A DNA stretch of 10,280 nucleotides from Egaibacter sp046050465 (GCA_046050465.1 JBJOPS010000035.1:1-10280); one strand, 5' to 3'. Counted from the stretch's first letter, positions 1 through 6,283 are shown. Notes: a model not told the origin generated them from the letters alone. Numbers and translations: made by a program.

Positions 1-21
1 TCTTTTTGTTTCATACCGTCA

Positions 22-2187
22 ATGATCGCAAGTTACGTGCCTCAGTCACGTATTTGGCGGAATAGTTTTGAACATCATCCCAAGATGAAGATTTTCTATG
101 CCGCACTTGAGGCCTTGGGCAGTGCCATTCCTATTTCATTGGGAGGCCTGATTTGGATTGGTTACAAGATCGGTGCCGAGGTGATTGCTCCTTTGGTTCT
201 GGCCTTGTTTTGTGCGATGGCCATAACCAATGTTTTTTCATCACGCTCTCAGCGCCCACTGATTTATCAAACGCGGTTTTTCGAAGTTTCCCTGCTGGTG
301 GGCTTCATTGATATATTTGTCCCCCTTTTGAGCTCATGGGGTTTGACCGATACCCCAACTGTGCGCCTCACATTGGTGATGCTGGCATGCTTTGGCGCAG
401 CCTTGCTGCAGCCCGTGTTTTACGCTTTGCGGCTACAACGCATCACCCGCTTCATCCCGGCACCTGTGTTCGCCGGCTTCCTCAACGCGGTGGCTATTGT
501 TTTGATCATCAGTCAATGCAAGCAAACACTGGCTTTGCTGGCCGACCCATGGGATATTTTGTGGCCCTCGTTGCTGATCGCAGCAACGTGTTTTGTGGTG
601 GCGCGTGTCACGCTTCACCTCAAACCCACACTGCCTGCCGGCATGGTGGGCCTGGCAGTGGCCAGTTTGTTGGCTTTTTTGCTATTCCGGTTTGGTTATG
701 CGGTGTCATTCGTGATGCCGACCGAGCTCCAATGGGTGCTACCCGTTGCCCTGTTCGATTGGGGGATTTTCGATATCTCCAAAGTTGCGCTTGGCGCGGT
801 ATTGACGCAAGTTGGCTTTACAAGCGCCTTGCTGGCCGTGGTGATTTTCCTCAACACCATCACGGTCTCTGAAACTGTTTCGCAGATTGATGACAGGCCA
901 ACACCCAGCATCAGAGACACGATGTTCTTGTCGGCAGGGAAAATTATCAGTGCGTCCCTGGGTGCGTTGCCTGTGAGCGGCTCGCCAAGTCCAACACTGG
1001 CTGCCATGCGTGTCGGTAGTCTCACCCCAGGGTTTTTTGCCGTGGTCGCAGTATCGGGGTTGCTGTTTTATGCTTTGGGTTTGCTCGCCTGGACACCTCG
1101 CGCAGCCATTATCGGGTTGCTGTTGTTTGTCGCGCTGCTTTTGATGGATCGCCCCAGCATGGCATTGGCTCGGCGTTATGTCTTTCAGTCCAGTGTGCGC
1201 CAGCAGATGAGCCTGATGCAGCGGGAGGACTTACTCATTGTCGTCTTGGTCGCGTTGTCGGGTGCCTTTGTCAACATGGTTGTGGCCCTGCTGGTCGGTA
1301 TGGCACTTGGCTTGGTCTTGTTTGCCAAACGCAATGGCAAAAATCCGATCAAGGACGTACACAACGGACAGACTTGGCGCTCCAACTGCACACGTTCATC
1401 GGGCGACACCGCACTGCTGTCGCAACATGGTCAACGCATTCTGAGCGTGCGGCTGCAGGGGGCGCTTTATTTTGGTATAGCTCGCAGTTTGCGCGAAGAA
1501 CTGGAGCGCCTCATCTCCAACTCAGGGCAGCAGCGGCAATGGATGGTGCTGGATTGGCATGCCGTGGTCTCATACGACACCACTGTTGCGCACATGATGG
1601 AGTGCGTTGAGCAAGCTGCATCCACGCGTGGTGTACAAATCCTTCACTGCGACCGCGCAGACGTCAACCAAGCTTATGTTGACATGGACCGTGCGCTTGA
1701 GGTTTGTGAGAACCAGCTGCTGGATGATCTACGCCCTCGACTCGACGGCCAGACCGACCCCGCCTTGCACTTGGCGCCACTTCTTGGCGGACTTGAGCCA
1801 GAGGCCCAAGCCCTGGTGTTGAACTGTTTTCAGAGTCGCGGCTATGCCGAAGGCGAGCGTGTGATCACGAAGGGGGAGCATTCCCGTGACTTGCACGTCA
1901 TTACCCACGGCCGAGCCGATGTTTTGATTGATGAGGGAGCGATCCGGCTGGATAGCATGAGTTGCGGGGCCGTCTTCGGTGAAATGGGATTTTTAGACGG
2001 CACACCTCGGACCGCCCATGTTGTGGCCACTGAACCACTGGTCACGCACGTTCTGAATCGTGTGCGTTTTGATGAGCTAAGCCGCAGTCACCCCGGTGTG
2101 GCCCAGCAGATATTGCAGAATTTGTGCGAGGAATTGGCCAAAAGATTGCGCTACCTGCATCAACTGATATCCCGTGAGCGCGCTTAG
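22..2187 (+). CDS. SulP-family anion transporter with C-terminal STAS and cyclic nucleotide-binding domains
   Basis: Probable inner-membrane anion permease; the substrate cannot be told (the family moves sulfate, bicarbonate, dicarboxylates and others). Seen: about ten or more hydrophobic segments over residues 25-440, including a SulP-like stretch RITRFIPAPVFAGFLNAVA and a loop GALPVSGSPSPT near residue 314, where relatives carry a G-x-P-x-T/S-G-S motif. A STAS domain spans about 470-560 (LSVRLQGALYF, then VLDWHAVVSYDTT with D511). A cNMP-binding domain spans about 585-715, with phosphate-binding cassette FGEMGFLDGTPRTA (652-665) keeping E654 and R663, so ligand binding is plausible. The first ATG has no clear ribosome site and the frame is open back to base 1, so the gene may start before the window; another ATG is at 85. 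The 5' part is visibly more AT-rich than the genes at 2600-5600. The family call is firm, the start is not. Confidence 0.88.
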   Translation: MIASYVPQSRIWRNSFEHHPKMKIFYAALEALGSAIPISLGGLIWIGYKIGAEVIAPLVLALFCAMAITNVFSSRSQRPLIYQTRFFEVSLLVGFIDIFVPLLSSWGLTDTPTVRLTLVMLACFGAALLQPVFYALRLQRITRFIPAPVFAGFLNAVAIVLIISQCKQTLALLADPWDILWPSLLIAATCFVVARVTLHLKPTLPAGMVGLAVASLLAFLLFRFGYAVSFVMPTELQWVLPVALFDWGIFDISKVALGAVLTQVGFTSALLAVVIFLNTITVSETVSQIDDRPTPSIRDTMFLSAGKIISASLGALPVSGSPSPTLAAMRVGSLTPGFFAVVAVSGLLFYALGLLAWTPRAAIIGLLLFVALLLMDRPSMALARRYVFQSSVRQQMSLMQREDLLIVVLVALSGAFVNMVVALLVGMALGLVLFAKRNGKNPIKDVHNGQTWRSNCTRSSGDTALLSQHGQRILSVRLQGALYFGIARSLREELERLISNSGQQRQWMVLDWHAVVSYDTTVAHMMECVEQAASTRGVQILHCDRADVNQAYVDMDRALEVCENQLLDDLRPRLDGQTDPALHLAPLLGGLEPEAQALVLNCFQSRGYAEGERVITKGEHSRDLHVITHGRADVLIDEGAIRLDSMSCGAVFGEMGFLDGTPRTAHVVATEPLVTHVLNRVRFDELSRSHPGVAQQILQNLCEELAKRLRYLHQLISRERA

Positions 2188-2251
2188 TTCGTATTGAGCA
2201 GCTTATGTAAGCGTGGTGCAAAGCGAATGGTCGCCTGGTCTGTACAGCTAA

Positions 2252-2266
2252 TTGCAGATAGTGCAA
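2252..2266. repeat. Short inverted repeat TTGCA-N5-TGCAA upstream of the ParA gene
   Basis: A perfect 5-bp inverted repeat, TTGCA GATAG TGCAA, lies in the 125-bp spacer between the SulP gene and the ParA-type gene, 46 nt before the chosen start. It could be an operator, but arms this short arise by chance and I see no convincing -35/-10 pair around it. The rest of the spacer (2188-2312) shows no terminator hairpin with a T tract. Confidence 0.25.
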
Positions 2267-2312
2267 ACTTCGTGGCCTTGTGTTTCAACATCCAGACTTG
2301 GAGGTGCCCTCT

Positions 2313-2930
2313 ATGCCAGTGGTTGTAATTGCCAATCCAAAGGGCGGTGTGGGCAAGTCCACGCTGTCCACGAATATCGCAGGATATCTGGCATCGAAGG
2401 GGCACGCGGTGATGTTGGGTGATGCCGACCGCCAGCAGTCTTCAAAGCTATGGTTGGGTTTGCGTCCTATTGGCGTCAGGACCATTAAGACATGGGAGGT
2501 TAGCGACGACTTGATCGCCAAGCCACCCAAAGGCACGACGCATCTGGTGCTGGACACGCCTGCCGGCCTGCATGGCAGCCGCCTGAAGGAAGTGATGAAG
2601 ATGGCCGACAAGATCATCGTGCCGCTGCAACCCAGTGTGTTCGACATTTTTGCCACGCGCGCTTTTCTGGACGAGCTGGCCCACAGCCGCCACGCCGAGA
2701 AAACGCAGGTCGGCCTGGTCGGCATGCGGGTGGACGCGCGCACGATTTCCGCCGACAAGCTGCACGATTACATGGACAAGCTGGGGTTGCCGGTGCTGGG
2801 CTACCTGCGCGACACGCAAAACTACATCCACCTGGCTGCGCGCGGCCTGTCGGTGTTTGACGTGTCACCCCACCGGGTGGAAAAAGACATCGCGCAGTGG
2901 CAGGGCATTTGCCGCTGGCTGGATAAATAA
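2313..2930 (+). CDS. ParA/MinD-type P-loop ATPase (orphan, no ParB nearby)
   Basis: A 205-aa ParA-superfamily ATPase. Seen: deviant Walker A PKGGVGKST (residues 9-17) with signature lysine K10, switch-I type DAD at 37-39, and Walker B-like LVLDTPAG with D81. Family members form ATP-dependent dimers that bind DNA or membrane and position cargo such as replicons, chemoreceptor clusters or carboxysomes. This one lacks the N-terminal helix-turn-helix of plasmid ParA and no parB-like gene follows, so the cargo is unknown. The start at 2313 is chosen because a GGAG lies 9 nt upstream and the protein then begins MPVVVIANPKGG, typical of the family; an ATG at 2280 in frame would add 11 residues before it. 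It is followed after 5 nt by the MaoC-type gene, suggesting one transcript. It could equally be annotated as a cobyrinic acid synthase-like ATPase, an older name for such proteins. Confidence 0.88.
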   Translation: MPVVVIANPKGGVGKSTLSTNIAGYLASKGHAVMLGDADRQQSSKLWLGLRPIGVRTIKTWEVSDDLIAKPPKGTTHLVLDTPAGLHGSRLKEVMKMADKIIVPLQPSVFDIFATRAFLDELAHSRHAEKTQVGLVGMRVDARTISADKLHDYMDKLGLPVLGYLRDTQNYIHLAARGLSVFDVSPHRVEKDIAQWQGICRWLDK

Positions 2931-2935
2931 GCGCC

Positions 2936-3391
2936 ATGCGCACGTTTCAGACCCTTGCCGAACTCGCGGCGCTGGTGGGGCAGGAAGTGGCGGTTAGCGA
3001 CTGGACCACCATCACGCAGGAGCAGGTGAACCAGTTTGCGCAGGCCACCGGCGACCACCAGTGGATTCACGTGGACGTGGAGCGCGCCAGGGCCGGGCCG
3101 TTTGGCGGGCCGATTGCGCATGGTTTTTTAACGCTGTCGCTGATTCCGAAGTTTTTTGATTCGTCGTTCGAGATCGTGCAGTCGCGCATGGGTGTGAACT
3201 ACGGGCTCAACAAGGTGCGCTTCATGGCGCCGGTGCCCGTGGGCAGCCGCCTGCGCGCCCGCATGAAGCTGCTGCAGTGCGAGCCCATCGACAACCAGGG
3301 CGTGCAGATGGTCTGGGAAGTGGCGGTGCAGCGCGAGGGCTCAGACAAACCAGTGTGTGTGGCGGAGTCGATTGTCCGGTGGTATCCGTAG
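2936..3391 (+). CDS. MaoC/NodN-type hot-dog fold (R)-hydratase
   Basis: A 151-aa single-domain MaoC-like protein. Seen: hydratase-2 motif from ATGDHQWIHVD to GGPIAHGFLTLSL (residues 37-67), with the catalytic dyad candidates D40 and H45 at the same five-residue spacing as Asp31/His36 of the PhaJ-type enoyl-CoA hydratase. Known of the family: (R)-specific hydration of trans-2-enoyl-CoA, giving (R)-3-hydroxyacyl-CoA for polyhydroxyalkanoate or fatty acid metabolism. The DHQWIHVD variant and the length resemble the NodN/Rv0130 subgroup. The substrate chain length cannot be read from the sequence. It starts 5 nt after the ParA-type stop with only a weak ribosome site, so translational coupling is likely. 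A possible terminator follows directly. Confidence 0.9.
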   Translation: MRTFQTLAELAALVGQEVAVSDWTTITQEQVNQFAQATGDHQWIHVDVERARAGPFGGPIAHGFLTLSLIPKFFDSSFEIVQSRMGVNYGLNKVRFMAPVPVGSRLRARMKLLQCEPIDNQGVQMVWEVAVQREGSDKPVCVAESIVRWYP

Positions 3392-3398
3392 CCCCGGT

Positions 3399-3428
3399 AC
3401 TGAAATAACCGGATTTCAGTTCATTTTT
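3399..3428 (+). terminator. Possible rho-independent terminator after the MaoC-type gene
   Basis: An 8-bp perfect stem ACTGAAAT / ATTTCAGT (3399-3406 and 3413-3420) with the 6-nt loop AACCGG is followed by TCATTTTT. It begins 8 nt after the MaoC-type stop codon. The stem is AT-rich, so weaker than a classic terminator, and the T tract is interrupted by CA. On the opposite strand no T tract follows, so it would serve mainly the + strand genes. Confidence 0.5.
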
Positions 3429-3451
3429 ATGACTGAATAGGCCTCCAGCCA

Positions 3452-3489
3452 TTGTTATATATGCGCTATTAGCTATTAATTTGATAGCA
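3452..3489. repeat. AT-rich GCTAT/ATAGC repeat overlapping the end of trmL
   Basis: Read on the - strand the stretch contains GCTATCAAATTAATAGC followed by TAATAGCGCATATATAA. GCTAT and ATAGC form 5-bp inverted arms around a 7-nt loop, and a second TAGC/GCTA pair follows. From memory, GCTATnAAAnnnATAGC-like elements are scattered in many copies through Comamonadaceae genomes; that is recalled, not searched. The last trmL codons (Leu-Ser-Asn) and its TAA stop lie inside this element. It shows no T tract, so a terminator role is uncertain. Confidence 0.5.
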
Positions 3490-3949
3490 TTCCGAACTCA
3501 TTTTGCCGCCACGCTTCAAATACCGTGACGGCTACCGCGTTGGACAGATTGAGGCTGCGCTGGCCTGCCAGCATGGGCAGTTTCAGGCTCTGGCCGGGCG
3601 CAAAAGAAGCGCGCACCGCGTCTGAAATTCCCCTGGTTTCCGAGCCAAACACCAGCCAGTCGCCGGGTTTGAAAGCCACCGCATAGGGGCTGTGCGTGCC
3701 GCGGGTGGTGAGGGTGAACAGCCGGTCCGGCGCGGGCTGCTCGTCACGCAAAAAGGATGGCCAGTCGGCATGGCGCTTGAGCTGGGCGTACTCGTGGTAA
3801 TCCAGCCCGGCGCGGCGCATGTGTTTGTCGTCCATCGAAAATCCCAGCGGCTCCACCAGATGCAGGGTGCAGCCGGTGTTGGCTGCCAGCCGGATGACGT
3901 TGCCGGTGTTGGGCGGAATTTCGGGCTCGACCAGGACGATGTTGAACAT
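3476..3949 (-). CDS. trmL: tRNA (cytidine(34)-2'-O)-methyltransferase TrmL (YibK family, SPOUT)
   Basis: TrmL methylates the 2'-OH of the wobble nucleotide 34 (Cm/cmnm5Um) in tRNA-Leu isoacceptors, using SAM. Seen in the 157-aa product: N-terminal MFNIVLVEPEIPPNTGNVIR with the NTGNVIRLAANTG motif (14-26), the SPOUT knot motif LVFGSETRGI (99-108, with E104), and the C-terminal LPMLAGQRSLNLSNAVAVTV region (124-143) that forms the trefoil knot and SAM pocket. Length matches the minimal single-domain family. The frame stays open upstream to 4054, but the start at 3949 matches the family's N-terminus and avoids overlap with comF, whose stop is 7 nt upstream. GGAG is only 1 nt from this ATG, so translation probably depends on coupling to comF. 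The C-terminal LSN and the stop lie in a repeat element. Confidence 0.95.
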   Translation of the reverse strand: MFNIVLVEPEIPPNTGNVIRLAANTGCTLHLVEPLGFSMDDKHMRRAGLDYHEYAQLKRHADWPSFLRDEQPAPDRLFTLTTRGTHSPYAVAFKPGDWLVFGSETRGISDAVRASFAPGQSLKLPMLAGQRSLNLSNAVAVTVFEAWRQNEFGMLSN

Positions 3950-3956
3950 GCTCCGA

Positions 3957-4685
3957 TTATTCAGCAGGTGCCGTTCGTGCCATGACCATGCCTGTGATGT
4001 GCGCAGCTCCGGCGGCCCGCAATGCGGTGGCTGCGGCGTGCAGCGAGGCGCCACTGGTCATGACGTCGTCCACCAGCACCACGCGTTTGCCCTGAATTTG
4101 CCCGGCTAACAACGGGTCCACGGCAAAGGCATCTTTCACGTTGCGCAGCCGTTGATCGCGCGGCAGCAAGCTTTGCGCGGGCCCGTCCTGAATGCGCAGC
4201 AGCAGCCGGGCGCGGGTTTTGTCCGGGGCCAGCGCTTTGGACAGCTCCAGCGCCTGGTTGAAGCCCCGCTCGGCCAGGCGCGTGGGGGTCAGTGGCATGG
4301 GGATCACGATATCGGCATCGTCCAGCGCGGGCTCCACCCAGGGCGCACTGCGCAGCAATAGCGCGAAGGTGTCGGACCAGCCGGTTTGTGCGCCAAATTT
4401 GTACCGAACGATCAGGTCAGCCCACGGGTATTCATACGACACGGCGGCCAGACAGCGGTCCAGCGGTGGCGGATGTCTGATGCACATACCGCACTGGGTG
4501 ACACCTTCCACCATGCTGGCTACTAGCGGCAGCGCGCAGGTGTGGCAGCGCAGTTTGGGCTGCGCAAACTGGTTGACGCAGGCCTCGCACACTGGCTGCG
4601 ACGGCCAGGCGTGGCACACCGCGCACTGGCTGGGCACGCGGCCCGACACCCGACTGGATACCCTTTGGAGCAGCTCGCTGAACAT
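3957..4685 (-). CDS. comF: ComF/GntX family phosphoribosyltransferase-like protein with zinc-finger N-terminus
   Basis: A 242-aa ComF-family protein. Seen: an N-terminal zinc-ribbon with CAVC, CEAC, CHTC and CGMC cysteine pairs, then a type I phosphoribosyltransferase domain whose PRPP-binding motif VVLVDDVMTSGAS sits near the C-terminus. Family knowledge: ComF takes part in late steps of DNA uptake in naturally competent bacteria, and GntX/ComF in Escherichia coli is linked to use of DNA as nutrient; the enzymatic activity is not established. The start is uncertain: ATG at 4685 is preferred, while a TTG at 4718 would add 11 residues and come within 7 nt of the divergent methyltransferase gene. 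A -10-like TATATT just upstream of 4685 favours the ATG. Probably co-transcribed with trmL. Confidence 0.9.
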   Translation of the reverse strand: MFSELLQRVSSRVSGRVPSQCAVCHAWPSQPVCEACVNQFAQPKLRCHTCALPLVASMVEGVTQCGMCIRHPPPLDRCLAAVSYEYPWADLIVRYKFGAQTGWSDTFALLLRSAPWVEPALDDADIVIPMPLTPTRLAERGFNQALELSKALAPDKTRARLLLRIQDGPAQSLLPRDQRLRNVKDAFAVDPLLAGQIQGKRVVLVDDVMTSGASLHAAATALRAAGAAHITGMVMARTAPAE

Positions 4686-4691
4686 CGGGTC

Positions 4692-4718
4692 AATATACTC
4701 GGCGCTCGGAATCTTCAA
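4692..4718 (-). promoter_or_regulatory. Candidate comF-trmL promoter, possibly giving a near-leaderless transcript
   Basis: On the - strand TTGAAG (4718-4713) and TATATT (4697-4692) form a candidate -35/-10 pair with a 15-bp spacer, which is shorter than the usual 16-18. Transcription would start close to the ATG at 4685. The -10 overlaps a -10-like box pointing the other way. This rests on motif matching alone. Confidence 0.3.
4694..4699 (+). promoter_or_regulatory. Candidate -10 box for the BioC-like methyltransferase gene
   Basis: TATACT matches the sigma-70 -10 consensus at five of six positions and would start transcription near 4706, leaving a leader of about 19 nt before the ATG at 4725. 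No good -35 hexamer lies 17 bp upstream. The box shares its TATA core with the opposite -10 candidate of comF. Confidence 0.3.
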
Positions 4719-4724
4719 CCCGCC

Positions 4725-5636
4725 ATGTCCTCAGAACGCCCCCCCACCATTGATCCGCAAGCCGCCCGGCGGTGGTCTGAGTTGCCCGCCCATGAGTCGC
4801 CCTGGCTGCATGAAGAGGTGGCGCGCCGCATGGAAGATCGCCTGCAGTGGATCAAGCTGCAGCCCGCGAGCTGGGCACACTGGGAACCGGTTCGTGGCGG
4901 TCTGCAAACCCATGCGGTACTGGCCCGTCGTTACCCGGATGCAGCCTGTTTTGTAGTGGAAGCCCACGAATTCAGAGCGCAGGTAGCTACCAAGTCAATA
5001 GCGAAGCCGTGGTGGAACCCATCTCGCTGGCGTGAAAAGTCGGTGCAATTTCAGGCGCCACCGGATGCGTCGGTGCAGATGTTGTGGGCCAACATGGCGT
5101 TGCACATGGCGGTTGACCCGCAGGCGCTGATTGCGCAATGGCACCGGGCGCTGGCAACCGATGGCTTTCTGATGTTTTCCTGCCTCGGGCCGGACACGCT
5201 GAAAGAGCTGCGCAATGTGTATAGCGCGCTTGGCTGGCCCGCGCCATCCCATGAGTTCACCGATATGCACGACTGGGGCGACATGCTGGTCAACGCCGGT
5301 TTTGCCGAGCCGGTGATGGACATGGAGCGCATTACGCTGACATTCGAGTCGCCCCAGCGACTGCTGGCAGAGTTGCGTCAACTGGGGCGCAACCTGCATC
5401 CCCGGCGATTTGAGGGTTTGCGCGGGCGGCGCTGGCTGGCGCAGTTGCATGCCGGTCTGCAGCCGGGGTCGGCGGTGCCGGGTGAGGGCGGGCGGCTCCA
5501 ACTGACATTTGAGATCATCTATGGACACGCCCTGAAACCGCAGCCGCGTTTCCCTGTGAGTGCAGAGACCCGCGTATCGGTGGACGAAATGAGGTCAAAA
5601 CTGCGGCAGGGCAGAGTCGGTGATCAGACGACGTAA
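4725..5636 (+). CDS. BioC-like SAM-dependent methyltransferase with degenerate SAM motif I
   Basis: A 303-aa class I methyltransferase-like protein resembling BioC (malonyl-ACP O-methyltransferase, which starts biotin synthesis). Seen: BioC-like N-terminus SPWLHEEVARRMEDRLQWI (25-43), a post-core block LWANMALHM (120-128), ALIAQWHRALATDGFLMFSC (134-153), LGPDTLKELR (154-163), DMHDWGDMLVNAGFAEPVMD (180-199), and C-terminal EIIYGHALKP (263-272). Where BioC has motif I, roughly LDLGCGTG, this protein reads AHWEPVRGGLQ (51-61), so SAM binding may be altered or lost. Related Comamonadaceae proteins are, as I recall, often labelled biotin synthase or methyltransferase. The start at 4725 fits the family N-terminus; the frame is open upstream but runs over comF. 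It diverges from comF across 39 nt. Role in biotin synthesis is possible but unproven. Confidence 0.85.
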   Translation: MSSERPPTIDPQAARRWSELPAHESPWLHEEVARRMEDRLQWIKLQPASWAHWEPVRGGLQTHAVLARRYPDAACFVVEAHEFRAQVATKSIAKPWWNPSRWREKSVQFQAPPDASVQMLWANMALHMAVDPQALIAQWHRALATDGFLMFSCLGPDTLKELRNVYSALGWPAPSHEFTDMHDWGDMLVNAGFAEPVMDMERITLTFESPQRLLAELRQLGRNLHPRRFEGLRGRRWLAQLHAGLQPGSAVPGEGGRLQLTFEIIYGHALKPQPRFPVSAETRVSVDEMRSKLRQGRVGDQTT

Positions 5637-5660
5637 CACCCGGCCATATCCTGCGGTGTT
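5635..5660 (+). terminator. Weak hairpin after the methyltransferase gene
   Basis: AACACC (5635-5640, starting inside the stop codon) pairs with GGTGTT (5655-5660) across a 14-nt loop. The 6-bp stem lacks a following T tract, so this is at most a weak or factor-dependent terminator. Confidence 0.2.
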
Positions 5661-5687
5661 GGGTTGCCGAATAAAAACTTGCGTTTT

Positions 5688-5701
5688 CTGATTCATGTCA
5701 A
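5688..5701 (+). promoter_or_regulatory. FNR/CRP-like regulator site ahead of the DUF2244-cox gene cluster
   Basis: CTGATTCATGTCAA matches the FNR/ANR consensus TTGAT-N4-ATCAA at eight of ten specified positions; read as TCTGA-N6-TCAAA it also matches the CRP consensus TGTGA-N6-TCACA at eight of ten. Its centre (5694.5) is about 40 bp upstream of the start predicted from the -10 box at 5722, the usual place of a class II activator that replaces a good -35. Which regulator, and whether it activates or represses, cannot be told from sequence. Confidence 0.45.
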
Positions 5702-5721
5702 AGAAGAATTTTTGAATGAAT

Positions 5722-5736
5722 TAGAATTGCGCAATT
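5722..5736 (+). promoter_or_regulatory. -10 box with overlapping 12-bp palindrome
   Basis: TAGAAT (5722-5727) matches the -10 consensus at five of six positions and has no good -35 at 17 bp, which fits an activator-dependent promoter. The perfect palindrome AATTGCGCAATT (5725-5736) overlaps its end and the predicted start near 5734, a position where a bound repressor would block transcription. Both are motif readings only. Confidence 0.4.
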
Positions 5737-5806
5737 AGAGGCTACGGCATTTTCCGGCAGGCTCATGCTTCGTCCCATATGGTGGGGGGAGTATCAGGCA
5801 GGACGC

Positions 5807-6283
5807 ATGGCAAATCTGGTTTATCGGTTCGCGACGGTGCAAGGTCAGCATGTCCAATGGTTTCTGCGGCGCAACTGTTCGGTTACGCCCCGGCAACTGT
5901 TTTGGGTGTTTCTGTCTCTTTGCGCAAGCTCTTTGGGTATTGGTGCATTTTTCTGGATGAGGGGTGCTACGCTGGTATTGCCTTTTGCATCGCTGGAATT
6001 GCTTGCGGTGGCTGTTGCGTTTGTGGTCTATGCACGACATGCAACTGATGGCGAGCGGATACTCCTGAGGGGTACCCAGCTGGTCGTCGAGTTTGAAAAC
6101 GGGGGCAAACTGGAGCGCGCCGAGTTTCAGCGTGATTGGGTTCGTGTGGAGCCCCGGGCAGGGCATCGGTCCCTGATCGAGGTTTCAGGCCAGGGCCGCT
6201 CGATTGATGTGGGGCGCTTTGTCAGGCCGGAGTTGCGGCCGGTGCTGGCGCGGGAAATCAGAATGGCCCTGCGGGGTGCCTGA
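5807..6283 (+). CDS. DUF2244 family membrane protein
   Basis: A 158-aa member of the DUF2244 family, of unknown function and often found beside cytochrome oxidase genes in proteobacteria. Seen: N-terminal VQWFLRRNCSVTPRQL block (15-30), two adjacent hydrophobic segments at about 31-50 and 56-76 containing VLPFASLELLAVAVAFVVYA, then a soluble tail with GTQLVVEFENGG and a final GRFVRPELRPVLAREIRMAL. This implies a short membrane hairpin with a cytoplasmic domain. The start is uncertain: ATG at 5807 gives MANLVYRFA, which fits relatives best, but an in-frame ATG at 5765 would add 14 residues, and both have a similar GGCAGG a few bases upstream. It is the first gene behind the candidate promoter and probably leads the cox operon; the gap to coxB is 80 nt. 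Confidence 0.85.
   Translation: MANLVYRFATVQGQHVQWFLRRNCSVTPRQLFWVFLSLCASSLGIGAFFWMRGATLVLPFASLELLAVAVAFVVYARHATDGERILLRGTQLVVEFENGGKLERAEFQRDWVRVEPRAGHRSLIEVSGQGRSIDVGRFVRPELRPVLAREIRMALRGA

Noticed and set aside
2285..2943. Several antisense frames opposite the ParA-type gene
   Set aside because: The + strand carries the full Walker A and Walker B motifs; the antisense products are compositionally odd and lack domains.
3950..4054. N-terminal extension of trmL by 35 codons
   Set aside because: The TrmL family starts at the MFNIVL sequence, and the extension would overlap comF in another frame.
4542..4724. Upstream extension of the methyltransferase gene by 61 codons
   Set aside because: The added residues look like antisense of comF and do not fit a BioC-like N-terminus; ATG at 4725 gives the expected start.
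4192..4956. 254-codon + strand frame across comF and the methyltransferase start
   Set aside because: It overlaps two well-supported genes and its product is low-complexity Ser/Arg/Gly-rich with no domain.
4984..5012. TAGCTA/AATAGC words inside the methyltransferase gene as a second copy of the GCTAT/ATAGC repeat
   Set aside because: Only short words match, the order and spacing differ, and the reading frame continues normally.
5674..5687. AAAAC-TTGC-GTTTT mini-hairpin in the spacer after the methyltransferase gene
   Set aside because: A 5-bp, almost all A-T stem is too weak for a terminator and easily arises by chance in AT-rich promoter DNA.
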